Shown here: one piece after another, positions 1 to 7,447 of the stretch
Numbering within the stretch: position 1 is the first letter of the stretch
Layout: each line of letters opens with the position of its first letter
Assembly: GCA_030696435.1 (NCBI GenBank)
Contig: JAUYSF010000007.1
Location: 1 to 15,480 of the forward strand
Length of the DNA: 15,480 nucleotides
Source: Desulfoprunum sp.
GTDB lineage: Bacteria; Desulfobacterota; Desulfobulbia; Desulfobulbales; Desulfocapsaceae
Direction: 5' to 3'
The notes under the pieces: model-generated
What the model was told of the DNA's origin: nothing
What the model saw: only the letters and a program-made list of their open reading frames with translations
The model's database searches: none
Program-made: the position numbers and the translations under genes

Positions 1-154
1 TTTATTTGAAACAGTCGTGCCAAGGCCTTCTCGTTGTCAGCATCCACTGCGAGGCCATAACAGGTCTCAGTCGGCAAGGCTACAATTCCACCTTGTGAAA
101 GGATTCGGGCAGCCAGCATGAGTTGTTCATCTATCAGACTGCCTCCTCTCTCAT
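1..154 (-). CDS. tsaC: Threonylcarbamoyl-AMP synthase-like protein (TsaC/Sua5/YrdC family), N-terminal part
   Basis: Only the first 51 codons are in the window; the gene runs off the left edge. The family makes L-threonylcarbamoyladenylate from threonine, bicarbonate and ATP, the first step of the t6A37 modification of ANN-decoding tRNAs. The reading shows the family's N-terminal signature: GGIVALPTETCYGLAVDA at about residues 21-38, followed by a helix ending LFQIK, which matches the PTETVYGL and K-rich region that binds the substrates. The start chosen is the ATG at 154-152, which overlaps the TGA of the PurD-PurE gene (ATGA). An in-frame ATG at residue 12 has a poorer fit to family length. 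The overlap suggests translational coupling with purine synthesis genes. The YciO subfamily cannot be excluded from the N-terminus alone. Confidence 0.78.
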
Positions 155-1923
155 TCCTGTATTCGCCGGGACTTTTCTTCAACCTCTTTCACCATATCCT
201 GTCTGAAAGCGATCAGTTTTTCTGCGAGATCAGGGGACTGAAGCGCTAGTATCCGCACTGCAAGGACAGCCGCATTTTTCGCCCCGGCCTTGCCGATTGC
301 CATGGTTGCAACTGGGATACCGGGAGGCATCTGGACCGTGGCAAGTAGTGCATCCATGCCCTGCAAGGGTGATGCATCAAGGGGAATCCCGATGACAGGG
401 AGATCTGAATGGGCAGAAATGACCCCTGCCAGATGCGCAGCCATTCCCGCTCCTGTGATAATAATCTTCAACCCTCTCTGCTGTGCCGTCTTGGCCCATT
501 CCGCGGCCCGATCCGGTGTTCTGTGGGCCGAGGCAACGGTCATTTCATAGGAGACGCCCATACTTTTAAGAAAATCAGACGCCACCTTCATAACCGGCAG
601 ATCGGAATCACTACCCATAATAATACCGACAACAGGTGCTTGCTGTTTGTCGATTTCACGCTTCAAGGCCTTTCCTCCGATATCACTACGATAGTAACAA
701 CCCGAAAAATCGATGCACCCTGCTGCTCTATAGGCCTTTTCTATGGCCTCCGAAAGATTTTTGCCTATTGCGGTAACCCCTAGCACCCGACCGCCATTGG
801 TGACGACTTTGCCATTTTTTCGAGTGGTTCCAGCATGAAAAACTTCAACTCCTGATTCTGAAATAGCCTTGAGCCCCTTTATAGTTTTCCCTGTGACATA
901 GGGTCCAGGGTATCCAGCCGAGGCCATAACCACGCAGACAGTCGGCTGTGGATCGATTTGCATTTCAATCTGATCAAGCCTCCCGTCGATACAGGCCTCA
1001 AAGATATCAATAATATCCGAGTTTATCCGCATCAACAGAGGTTGTGCTTCGGGATCACCAAATCGGCAATTGAACTCCAAGACCTTTATGGCATTGTCAT
1101 CAATCATCAGGCCGGCATAGAGAATTCCCTTATAGGGCCTGCCCTCTATCTCCATTCCTTTGACGGTCGCCAGCATGATGTTTTTCATGACATAGTCAGT
1201 CATTTCCGGCGTAACCACCGGGGCCGGGGAATAGGCTCCCATTCCTCCGGTATTAGGCCCTTTATCATGATCAAAGATTGCCTTATGGTCTTGGGAAGAG
1301 GGAAGTGGCACGATGGTTTTGCCGTCAGTGAAAGCCAAAAACGAGGCCTCTTCACCTCGTAGGCATTCCTCGATGACAATTGTATTGCCGGCGGCACCAA
1401 AGGCCTTATCTGCCATGATAAGATCAACGGCCACTTTCGCCTCATCTACTGTCGCAGCTACCACGACTCCCTTGCCGGCCGCCAGACCATCTGCCTTGAC
1501 AACCACAGGTACCTGGCAGGTATCAAGATATTTTTTAGCCTTTTTTCTGTCGGTAAAGGCCTTGAATGAGGCAGTCGGAATGCCGTATTTCACCATGAAT
1601 TCTTTAGTGAAAGATTTGCTTCCTTCTAAAATTGCCGCCCGTTTGCTGGGCCCGAAGATCCGTAAATTGTTTTTTTCGAAGGCATCGACAATGCCTTCAA
1701 CCAGCGAGGACTCGGGCCCGACAACAGTCAGGTCAATTTGCTCTTTGAGGGCGAAGGCGAGAAGCGCTTCGATATGCGTCGGTGCTATCGCAACACACTC
1801 GGCAAGACTTTGAATTCCTGCATTGCCGGGGGCACAATATATTTTTTCGACTCGTGCACTCTGGCTGATTTTCCAAACCAATGCATGTTCGCGACCACCT
1901 GAACCGATAACAAGTACTTTCAT
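151..1923 (-). CDS. purD-purE: PurD-PurE fusion: phosphoribosylamine-glycine ligase / N5-CAIR mutase
   Basis: This single 590-residue reading frame carries two de novo purine enzymes. Residues 1 to about 422 are PurD (GAR synthetase), which joins glycine to phosphoribosylamine using ATP. It begins MKVLVIGSGGREHAL, has the ATP-grasp segment KADGLAAGKGV (about 143-153) and the metal-binding end EFNCRFGDPE (about 283-292). After a linker of roughly 10-15 residues (GGKALKREIDKQQ), residues 429-590 are PurE, with GSDSD (437-441), SAHRTP (465-470, catalytic His467), GAGMAAHL and IPVATMAIGKAGAKNAA. The HRTP and QMP.GIPV motifs place it with class I PurE, the N5-CAIR mutase that needs PurK elsewhere. 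The start at 1923 was chosen over an upstream one because MKVLVIGSGGREHA is the conserved PurD N-terminus and GGAG lies 7 bases before it. A possible -10 (TATGAT, 1962-1957) lies upstream, with only a weak -35. Confidence 0.95.
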   Translation of the reverse strand: MKVLVIGSGGREHALVWKISQSARVEKIYCAPGNAGIQSLAECVAIAPTHIEALLAFALKEQIDLTVVGPESSLVEGIVDAFEKNNLRIFGPSKRAAILEGSKSFTKEFMVKYGIPTASFKAFTDRKKAKKYLDTCQVPVVVKADGLAAGKGVVVAATVDEAKVAVDLIMADKAFGAAGNTIVIEECLRGEEASFLAFTDGKTIVPLPSSQDHKAIFDHDKGPNTGGMGAYSPAPVVTPEMTDYVMKNIMLATVKGMEIEGRPYKGILYAGLMIDDNAIKVLEFNCRFGDPEAQPLLMRINSDIIDIFEACIDGRLDQIEMQIDPQPTVCVVMASAGYPGPYVTGKTIKGLKAISESGVEVFHAGTTRKNGKVVTNGGRVLGVTAIGKNLSEAIEKAYRAAGCIDFSGCYYRSDIGGKALKREIDKQQAPVVGIIMGSDSDLPVMKVASDFLKSMGVSYEMTVASAHRTPDRAAEWAKTAQQRGLKIIITGAGMAAHLAGVISAHSDLPVIGIPLDASPLQGMDALLATVQMPPGIPVATMAIGKAGAKNAAVLAVRILALQSPDLAEKLIAFRQDMVKEVEEKSRRIQE

Positions 1924-1930
1924 GAATATA

Positions 1931-1934
1931 CTCC
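1931..1934 (-). promoter_or_regulatory. Ribosome binding site for purD-purE
   Basis: GGAG on the minus strand lies 7 bases before the ATG at 1923-1921. It fixes the start of the PurD-PurE protein and argues against the 32-residue N-terminal extension that the open frame would allow. Confidence 0.7.
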
Positions 1935-2020
1935 AATAGATGATCTTTTTTAAGCTATCATATCTTTCGCAACGAAAAGGCAATGCTACAGGTTTCACAG
2001 CTCTTTTTGCCTGTTGCACA

Positions 2021-2049
2021 TTGACAAAACAGCTTTAAATGAGTAAATG
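2021..2049 (+). promoter_or_regulatory. Putative promoter of the TetR/FadR-like regulator
   Basis: A perfect -35 hexamer TTGACA at 2021-2026 is followed, after 17 bases, by a weak -10 candidate TAAATG at 2044-2049. The -10 candidate runs into the palindromic operator at 2047-2067, the placement expected for autorepression. The assignment is by inspection only. Confidence 0.5.
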
Positions 2050-2067
2050 AATGAATGGCCATTCATT
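2047..2067 (+). promoter_or_regulatory. FadR(Bsu)-like operator palindrome upstream of the TetR-family gene
   Basis: Positions 2050-2067 form a perfect 18-base palindrome (AATGAATGGCCATTCATT). The overlapping reading TGAATGAATGGCCATTCA (2048-2065) has half-sites TGAATG and CATTCA six bases apart. It agrees at 16 of 18 positions with the Bacillus subtilis FadR consensus as I remember it, TGAATGAMTANTCATTCA, and both flanking bases are A/T as expected. The site lies about 40 bases upstream of a gene whose product resembles that very repressor, so autoregulation is the natural inference. Binding is not shown. Confidence 0.72.
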
Positions 2068-2106
2068 GTATGATCCCAGCAACAACTTCCCCATTTTCTT
2101 GACGAA

Positions 2107-2706
2107 ATGAAAGATATTACTAAACATTCCAAGATTATTACAGCGGCAACAAAGGTCTTTGCCAAGAAGGGCTTTTTCAATGCCAGAATATCCGATATAG
2201 CGAAAGAAGCCAAGGTCGCCGACGGCACTATTTATCTTTACTTCAATAACAAATACGACATCCTTATTTCCGTCTTTGAAGAAGAGATCGGCAAGATAGT
2301 GGCTCAGATCAAAAAAACATTATCAGAAGAGACGGATCCGCGAAAAATGCTGGAGATATACGCAACAAAACATCTTCTGACGATGAAGAAGAACAAAAAT
2401 CTGGCAGAGGTCATCCAGATTGAATTGCGCCAGACCAATAAACTTATAAAAGACTACAGAAATAACAAATTCATCGAGTACACAGATCTCGTCGCCGATA
2501 TCATCAGTCTTGGCCAGAAACAAAATATCTATCGTCGGGATATAGAGCCTGGTATTGCTAAACGATTTTTCTTTGGCGCCCTCGATGAAGTATCCAGGGT
2601 CTGGAACACATCTCTTGAAGGTCATTACACAGTTGAACAAATATCTGAGCAGCTCCTCAAAATATTCCTGTCCGGTATATTACTACCGGACAATATCAAT
2701 ACTTAA
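2107..2706 (+). CDS. TetR-family regulator, FadR (YsiA)-like, probable acyl-CoA-responsive repressor
   Basis: This 199-residue protein has the length and layout of a TetR-family dimer. The N-terminal helix-turn-helix spans about residues 10-55, with the recognition segment KVADGTIYLYF. The all-helical ligand-binding domain contains NLAEVIQIELRQTN and a C-terminal FFFGALDEVSRVW. These features match my recollection of B. subtilis FadR (YsiA) closely, including DGTIYLYF.NK.DILIS.F, ELRQ.N, FG..DE and a final L.SGI. That repressor controls fatty-acid beta-oxidation and is released by long-chain acyl-CoA. The gene stands alone between divergent purD-purE and convergent greA, so no target gene is adjacent. 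The ATG at 2107 is the first after an in-frame stop at 2071, and the ribosome binding site is poor. Family is certain; the effector is inferred. Confidence 0.87.
   Translation: MKDITKHSKIITAATKVFAKKGFFNARISDIAKEAKVADGTIYLYFNNKYDILISVFEEEIGKIVAQIKKTLSEETDPRKMLEIYATKHLLTMKKNKNLAEVIQIELRQTNKLIKDYRNNKFIEYTDLVADIISLGQKQNIYRRDIEPGIAKRFFFGALDEVSRVWNTSLEGHYTVEQISEQLLKIFLSGILLPDNINT
2669..2692. other. Stem-loop inside the 3' end of the TetR gene
   Basis: TGTCCGGTA and TACCGGACA form a perfect 9-base stem around a 6-base loop, just before the stop codon at 2704-2706. No T-run follows directly on the plus strand. It could help end convergent transcription or protect the transcript end. A chance 9-base hairpin somewhere in 15 kb is not rare. 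Confidence 0.4.
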
Positions 2707-2735
2707 AAAATGGCTACTCAGCCGTGACTGAGCCG
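2705..2735 (-). terminator. Probable factor-independent terminator of greA
   Basis: Reading the minus strand after the greA stop, CTCAG-TCACGG-CTGAG forms a 5-base stem, with further GGCT/AGCC complementarity around it. It is followed within about 5 bases by TTTTTT (2710-2705). The T-run abuts the stop codon of the convergent TetR gene. The stem is short, so confidence is moderate. Confidence 0.5.
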
Positions 2736-2767
2736 GTGGATACATTTTCATCAGGGGGGGAATCCCC

Positions 2768-3253
2768 TCAGGCAAAACTTGAAGGTCTGATGTCAATTAT
2801 CTCAAATTGCCTTGTTCCGCCCGGTGTCTTGGTCTGAACCTCATCCCCTACAGTCTTCCCAAGCATACTCTGCCCGAGTGGTGATAACACCGAGATAGAG
2901 CCTTTTTTCACATCGGCTTCTTCAGGTCCGAGCAACTGATAGGAAACCTCATCGTCAGTATCCAGGTCGAGAAGCTCGACAACGGTACCAAATACTGCAA
3001 TCTTGATTGAAACCTTCAAACAATCAATTATTTCCGCCCGGGAAAGTTTGTCTTTAAGTTCAAGGATACGGCCTTCAATATGCCCCTGACGTTCTTTTGC
3101 GGCATGATATTCGGCATTTTCTTTAAGGTCTCCATGCTCCCGTGCTGTTTCAATAGCCCGTACCACTTCACCTCGCTCAACACGCTCTAACCGGGAAAGC
3201 TCGTCTCTCAGTTTCTGATTTCCGGTTTTAGACATGGGAATACGTACAACCAT
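2768..3253 (-). CDS. greA: Transcription elongation factor GreA
   Basis: GreA enters the secondary channel of stalled RNA polymerase and stimulates cleavage of the backtracked RNA 3' end. The 161-residue product matches the usual length of about 158. Residues 1 to about 75 form the antiparallel coiled coil, whose tip carries the conserved acidic motif HGDLKENAEYHAAKE, the residues that support Mg2+-dependent cleavage. The C-terminal FKBP-like domain includes the FGTVVEL strand, SPLGQSMLGKTVGDEV and a final FEIIDI. I chose the ATG at 3253, not the one at 3265, because GGAGGA lies four bases before it and because PMSKTG...L follows at the family-typical distance. The gene is last in a minus-strand run, but a terminator-like hairpin separates it from the TPR gene, so it probably has its own promoter or is read through. 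Confidence 0.95.
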   Translation of the reverse strand: MVVRIPMSKTGNQKLRDELSRLERVERGEVVRAIETAREHGDLKENAEYHAAKERQGHIEGRILELKDKLSRAEIIDCLKVSIKIAVFGTVVELLDLDTDDEVSYQLLGPEEADVKKGSISVLSPLGQSMLGKTVGDEVQTKTPGGTRQFEIIDIRPSSFA

Positions 3254-3257
3254 TGCT

Positions 3258-3263
3258 TCCTCC
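3258..3263 (-). promoter_or_regulatory. Ribosome binding site that decides the greA start
   Basis: GGAGGA on the minus strand ends four bases before the ATG at 3253-3251. The sequence itself overlaps the alternative upstream ATG (3265-3263), which makes that upstream codon the less likely start. Confidence 0.65.
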
Positions 3264-3265
3264 AT

Positions 3266-3311
3266 AAAAAAAATTCCTGCCAGGATCAGCTCTAACCAGA
3301 CCCCTGACAGG
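3266..3311 (-). terminator. Factor-independent terminator/attenuator between the TPR gene and greA
   Basis: On the minus strand CCTGTCAGG (3311-3303) pairs with CCTGGCAGG (3284-3276) over 9 positions with one G-T wobble. The loop is 18 bases, then AA and eight T residues (3273-3266). It starts 21 bases after the TPR gene's stop and ends immediately before the first greA ATG. It is a good terminator for the upstream gene and lies inside any greA leader made from further upstream. Confidence 0.72.
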
Positions 3312-3331
3312 AAATGATAGTAAAAATACTT

Positions 3332-6300
3332 TTACCAGCGATAAATCAAAGAAATCTGCGCACCTTTCTGATCGTACTCTTCCGATGTCGAATAGGCTAC
3401 GCTTCCTTTTAATAGAAAATGAGGGGTCATTTCAAGGAAAATTTCAAAACCGGCTTTGTAGACGATGTTTTGCCCGCTCTCATATCCTGCAGAATAGTTT
3501 ATTTCATAGTAACTGGGCGTTTCTTTTAAGATGCTGAAGGTCTTAAGCAAGCGCTGGTAACTGATTGTTGCCAAGTGCTCCCAATATTCACCCGGACTCC
3601 AGTAGGGAGTATCCGCCAAAAAATTCATCGGTAAAATCTCGGCGGTGGCCGGTGAATTCTCGTCACTGTTCCGTGCAAGCTTATAATTATATAAGAATTT
3701 ATAAGTATTAGAGTCATTATAGAGAGTATAAGCCGACCACAAATGAAACTGATTTTGTGAATTATCATCACTATATAACCGTCTCCGATAATCACCGCCA
3801 AAGACATATCCTCCCTGTGGGTCGGCGACAAGCCCGGCTTCAAAATCCTGTGAGTAAATGCCTGTTTCTATTGCACCTAGAGTGTCATAAACCGTATCCT
3901 GACTAAAGGCCACGAAACCTTTGAGGATTTCATCCAGTCTTCTGCTGATCTCAACTCCTGCCAGGAGGGTGGTATCATACTGGTCACTTTTTTCCCCTCC
4001 CAGTCGAAAGAGTATATCCAGGTCCTGATTGACATTCTGGGAATATAACCCGACCAATCTGTGTCCCCTAAGGGTTTTTGGGGCACTGCTTGAAGAGTAA
4101 GCATTCCTTTTATACTCTAATGAAGCCTCTTTATCCAGATTCGGCATGAACCAGACCGTAGATCCCTGACTTTTCCTTTGTACATCGATATTCCCATCCC
4201 GACCTTTTTTTTCAACAAACTCAAAATCGGCTGAAAATCGCGGTTTTCTCCGTAATTCGTTCTGCTCAATCGAGGCATCGAGTTCAGGATAGACCGAGCC
4301 GTATTTTCGAATTACTTGATAGAGTTCCGCCTCCTTGCCATACTCGCCCAGCCGGCCATAAATCCGCGCAAGATCATAAAGTCCTTCAACACTGGAATCT
4401 TCCTTGATGAGCTTTTTATATTGCTTCTCAGCTGAATGAATATCTTTTTGCTGGACTGCTTTTTTTGCCTGATATTCATTTCTGATCAGTTTTTGCCAAC
4501 GATACTTTTCGTAAATACTGGCTGTAATTTTGTCAATCGGTTGACCAAGATGACGAGCAACGAATTCCGGTTCCATGTAATTAGCCAGAGAATCAACGGT
4601 TTCCGGCGAAGAGAAGGGAAGCAGATTCCAGATACTCTTTTTTAAAGGTGGTATGAAAACCTCAATTTTCTCCTGAGCCATGGCTAATTGAAATTCTTTC
4701 TGAACAGGTTCAGCGAGGAGCATTTCATATACTTTAATTGAGGCATCCCACTGCTTATCAACCCATAAGGCTCGTGCCAGTATCAACTTTTTCCAGTAAT
4801 CCCGGGTTACAGAGCCGGGTTGTACTTTTTCGTCCTCGGATGGTTTTGCCTTGAGATACGATGCAGCTGTCGACTCTTTGACAATTTGACCATAGTTGCC
4901 CAACTTGAATTCAATTTCCAGGATCTGCTGTCTGAAAGGAGCCTGTTCGCCGGTTGAGGCGATCAGACTACGGTACCCCTGAAGGGCTTTTGCCAATTCC
5001 CCTTGCGCTGTGAGGAGTTTCGCCTCGAGTATCCGGCCGGTAACCGAATCAGGGATAACCTGTAATACTTTTTGAATATGGTGCAGACCAACGGGAAATT
5101 CTCCGTATTCGAGTGCCAAAGCAGCAGAGTCGAGTGCTCGCAAAAGAGAAAAATGTCCTGATAAAACCAGAGATTGATCAATCTCGCTGAATGCCGTTGC
5201 CGCCCTCCCCTTCTTTCTGGACAGTTGAAACCAGAGATGGGCAAGCTCAAGATTCTTCGGACGTATATCCCGTAATTGGGTCAGCAATCGTAGGCATTGC
5301 TCAAATTTTTCCTGCTTAAGATACACACGGCAAAGGGCTATCTGAACATCAAGTGTAGTTGCCTGTACGTTGTCATTTTGTTCAACTTTGAGAAGTTTTT
5401 GCAGGGTGACTTCCAGATCCTGAGCAGCAACATCGAAGGATTCTTCCTCGATGAGTATGGCAATATGCTGCCTGAAAATATTTCTGCTCAAAGGATCGGC
5501 ACAATCGCGCCAATCAAGTTTGCCAGTTTTTTGCAGCAAGAGAGCAAACCACTCTTTTGCCCGGGAAAGATCATTTTGAGCAAGACCAATTTGAACAAGT
5601 CGAGTCAACGCCTTCTCTACTGCAATATTTTTGGCGAGTATCTCTCGTAATGCCTGCTCGGCCTGAAAAAAAAGTCGAGCATGGCGCAAAGTATCTGCTT
5701 TGTGAAAGAGGATTTTTACTTCTTTTTCCGGCTCATTCTGGGTTTCAGATAAGAGTGCCGCATAAATATCTTCCGCCTCCTTCAACCTGCCGTTTTCCTG
5801 CAAACCTCCAATGTACAGCAACTTAAGATCAAGCTCTTGTGCTCTCTCGAGGTTTTGAGGAGAATTCTCAAAGAGTTCCTTGAGACGCTCAACGAGCCCT
5901 AGACGACCAGCAAGTTTGATGGTTCGTAAGCGAATGGCGTGATTTTCTGGTTTGATTCTGAGACAGGCATCATAGAGTTGCAGGGCATTCAACTCCATGC
6001 CCAATGTATCTTCAACCCTCGCCCTCATGAGAATATATTTATAATCCTTTGTTGAATGGCCTGTAATTTTTTTAAGGAAAACAAGAGACTCAGGAAATTT
6101 TTTTTGTTGATAATAGAGCTCTGCTATACGGAAAATGTTTGCGTCATCCTCAGGATGGAAATGATGAATAATGAGGAGCACATTAAGAAGCTCTTTGGTT
6201 TTTCCCCTTTTTTCAAGTTGTGCGGCCATTTCCTTATAAATTGCCAGACGATTGGGAGTCACTTGTACAAGATCCCGCCAAAGTATCCATGCCCCATCAT

Positions 6301-7366
6301 TCTCAACAATTGAGAGAAAATCGTTGGCAAGCACCTTCTGTATTTTTTTTATATTAATTTGAATACCGATATCTTCAGGATGCTTTTCCGTATACTCCTC
6401 GAAATAATGTAGAGCCTTGTCAGGTCTGCCCTCTTCCTCAAGAAGGATTCTTCCGGCCACAAGCAAAAGGGCATCATCTTCTACGTCATTATCTATCATG
6501 TAGAGGATATGCGGAAGAGCGGAAGAGGACTTACCAATCTGCATGTAATAATCTGCAATTTTTTTATGGAATGGCAGATACGCAGGTTGTTTTTCGAGAT
6601 ATTTTTCCCATATTGCAAGCGCCTCTTTTTCAGTTCCAGGTTCTTCAAAAACCTTGGAGGCCTGAAGCAGGACCTTGTCATCGGTGTTTGATCTGGCAAC
6701 CAGCGATATGTAATATTCTCGTGCCTTCTTCAAATCTCCCAACTCATGAGCATAGCCGGCGAGATCTTGCAATAACTGGGGATCATGAGGAGTCCTGAAA
6801 TAGAGCTGTTCCATGAGAGGAAAAGCCATATTTTTTCGGCCCAGACCCTGTAATCCGGCAATAAGGCCTTTCAGAGCGTCAATCGCCCAAGGACCTGCAG
6901 GGTCACTCCCGTACACTTTGCCAGAGTAATCAACCGCCCGTTTAAACTCTTTGTTTTTGAGGGCAACCGTGGTCGCAAGTTGGAGATATTCGTTGCGATC
7001 ACTGTCTGTTTCCAAAAGGCTTTCAAGAAGATCGGAGGCGGTGAGCCAGTCTTTAAGCTCAACAAGTACCTTGCAATATTCCCATTTAGCTTCATCTATA
7101 TGGGGTTTTGCCTGGATGAGCTCTGCATATGATGCCGCGGCAAGACTGTATTTTTTTTGACGGGCGGATTCTCTCGCCTTATCCCAGAGGGCCTTCCAGG
7201 CAGGATATCCGGATGAGTCAATAATGACAATATCCCGGCTAGGTGCGATCTCCACGGCTTCCGCCTGCTGGATTGTCGTCAGAAAAGGCAAGCTCACAAC
7301 GCTTATGAAAAGAGGGAACAAAAAAAGCGGGGTACACAGTCGGTGTAGTATCATCTGATGTACCAT
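3332..7366 (-). CDS. Large secreted TPR protein with C-terminal outer-membrane beta-barrel (PelB/BcsC/PgaA architecture)
   Basis: The product has about 1344 residues (1360 if the GTG at 7414 is used; an ATG at 7354 is also possible; none has a clear ribosome site). A hydrophobic stretch, PLFLFPLFISVVSLPFL, ends in an AEA-type cleavage site, so it is exported. The next roughly 1000 residues are tetratricopeptide-like helical pairs (for example ALHYFEEYTEKHPED and AREYYISLVARS). The last 305 or so residues switch to alternating aromatic/polar strands, about 14-16 by eye, ending LIYRW with a terminal aromatic residue as in outer-membrane barrels. Scaffold TPRs followed by a barrel are the layout of BcsC, PgaA and PelB, which export cellulose, PNAG and Pel. 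The upstream sugar aminotransferase fits a polysaccharide role, but no synthase is nearby. Exact substrate and family are unknown. Confidence 0.85.
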   Translation of the reverse strand: MVHQMILHRLCTPLFLFPLFISVVSLPFLTTIQQAEAVEIAPSRDIVIIDSSGYPAWKALWDKARESARQKKYSLAAASYAELIQAKPHIDEAKWEYCKVLVELKDWLTASDLLESLLETDSDRNEYLQLATTVALKNKEFKRAVDYSGKVYGSDPAGPWAIDALKGLIAGLQGLGRKNMAFPLMEQLYFRTPHDPQLLQDLAGYAHELGDLKKAREYYISLVARSNTDDKVLLQASKVFEEPGTEKEALAIWEKYLEKQPAYLPFHKKIADYYMQIGKSSSALPHILYMIDNDVEDDALLLVAGRILLEEEGRPDKALHYFEEYTEKHPEDIGIQINIKKIQKVLANDFLSIVENDGAWILWRDLVQVTPNRLAIYKEMAAQLEKRGKTKELLNVLLIIHHFHPEDDANIFRIAELYYQQKKFPESLVFLKKITGHSTKDYKYILMRARVEDTLGMELNALQLYDACLRIKPENHAIRLRTIKLAGRLGLVERLKELFENSPQNLERAQELDLKLLYIGGLQENGRLKEAEDIYAALLSETQNEPEKEVKILFHKADTLRHARLFFQAEQALREILAKNIAVEKALTRLVQIGLAQNDLSRAKEWFALLLQKTGKLDWRDCADPLSRNIFRQHIAILIEEESFDVAAQDLEVTLQKLLKVEQNDNVQATTLDVQIALCRVYLKQEKFEQCLRLLTQLRDIRPKNLELAHLWFQLSRKKGRAATAFSEIDQSLVLSGHFSLLRALDSAALALEYGEFPVGLHHIQKVLQVIPDSVTGRILEAKLLTAQGELAKALQGYRSLIASTGEQAPFRQQILEIEFKLGNYGQIVKESTAASYLKAKPSEDEKVQPGSVTRDYWKKLILARALWVDKQWDASIKVYEMLLAEPVQKEFQLAMAQEKIEVFIPPLKKSIWNLLPFSSPETVDSLANYMEPEFVARHLGQPIDKITASIYEKYRWQKLIRNEYQAKKAVQQKDIHSAEKQYKKLIKEDSSVEGLYDLARIYGRLGEYGKEAELYQVIRKYGSVYPELDASIEQNELRRKPRFSADFEFVEKKGRDGNIDVQRKSQGSTVWFMPNLDKEASLEYKRNAYSSSSAPKTLRGHRLVGLYSQNVNQDLDILFRLGGEKSDQYDTTLLAGVEISRRLDEILKGFVAFSQDTVYDTLGAIETGIYSQDFEAGLVADPQGGYVFGGDYRRRLYSDDNSQNQFHLWSAYTLYNDSNTYKFLYNYKLARNSDENSPATAEILPMNFLADTPYWSPGEYWEHLATISYQRLLKTFSILKETPSYYEINYSAGYESGQNIVYKAGFEIFLEMTPHFLLKGSVAYSTSEEYDQKGAQISLIYRW

Positions 7367-7447
7367 CAATTGCAAAATTGAGACTTGGAGTTGCAGTGCC
7401 CAGACCTTCTTCACTTAAAAGAAAAATGAGGGCTGGCTGTATTACAT

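Noticed and set aside
1306..1325. TGGCAC followed by TTTTGC, resembling a sigma-54 -24/-12 element
   Set aside because: The spacing is two bases too long and it lies inside the coding region of PurD on the opposite strand.
1313..1813. Long plus-strand open frame opposite purD
   Set aside because: It is antisense to the conserved ATP-grasp region, has no family motif or ribosome site, and its residue make-up reflects the complementary codons of PurD.
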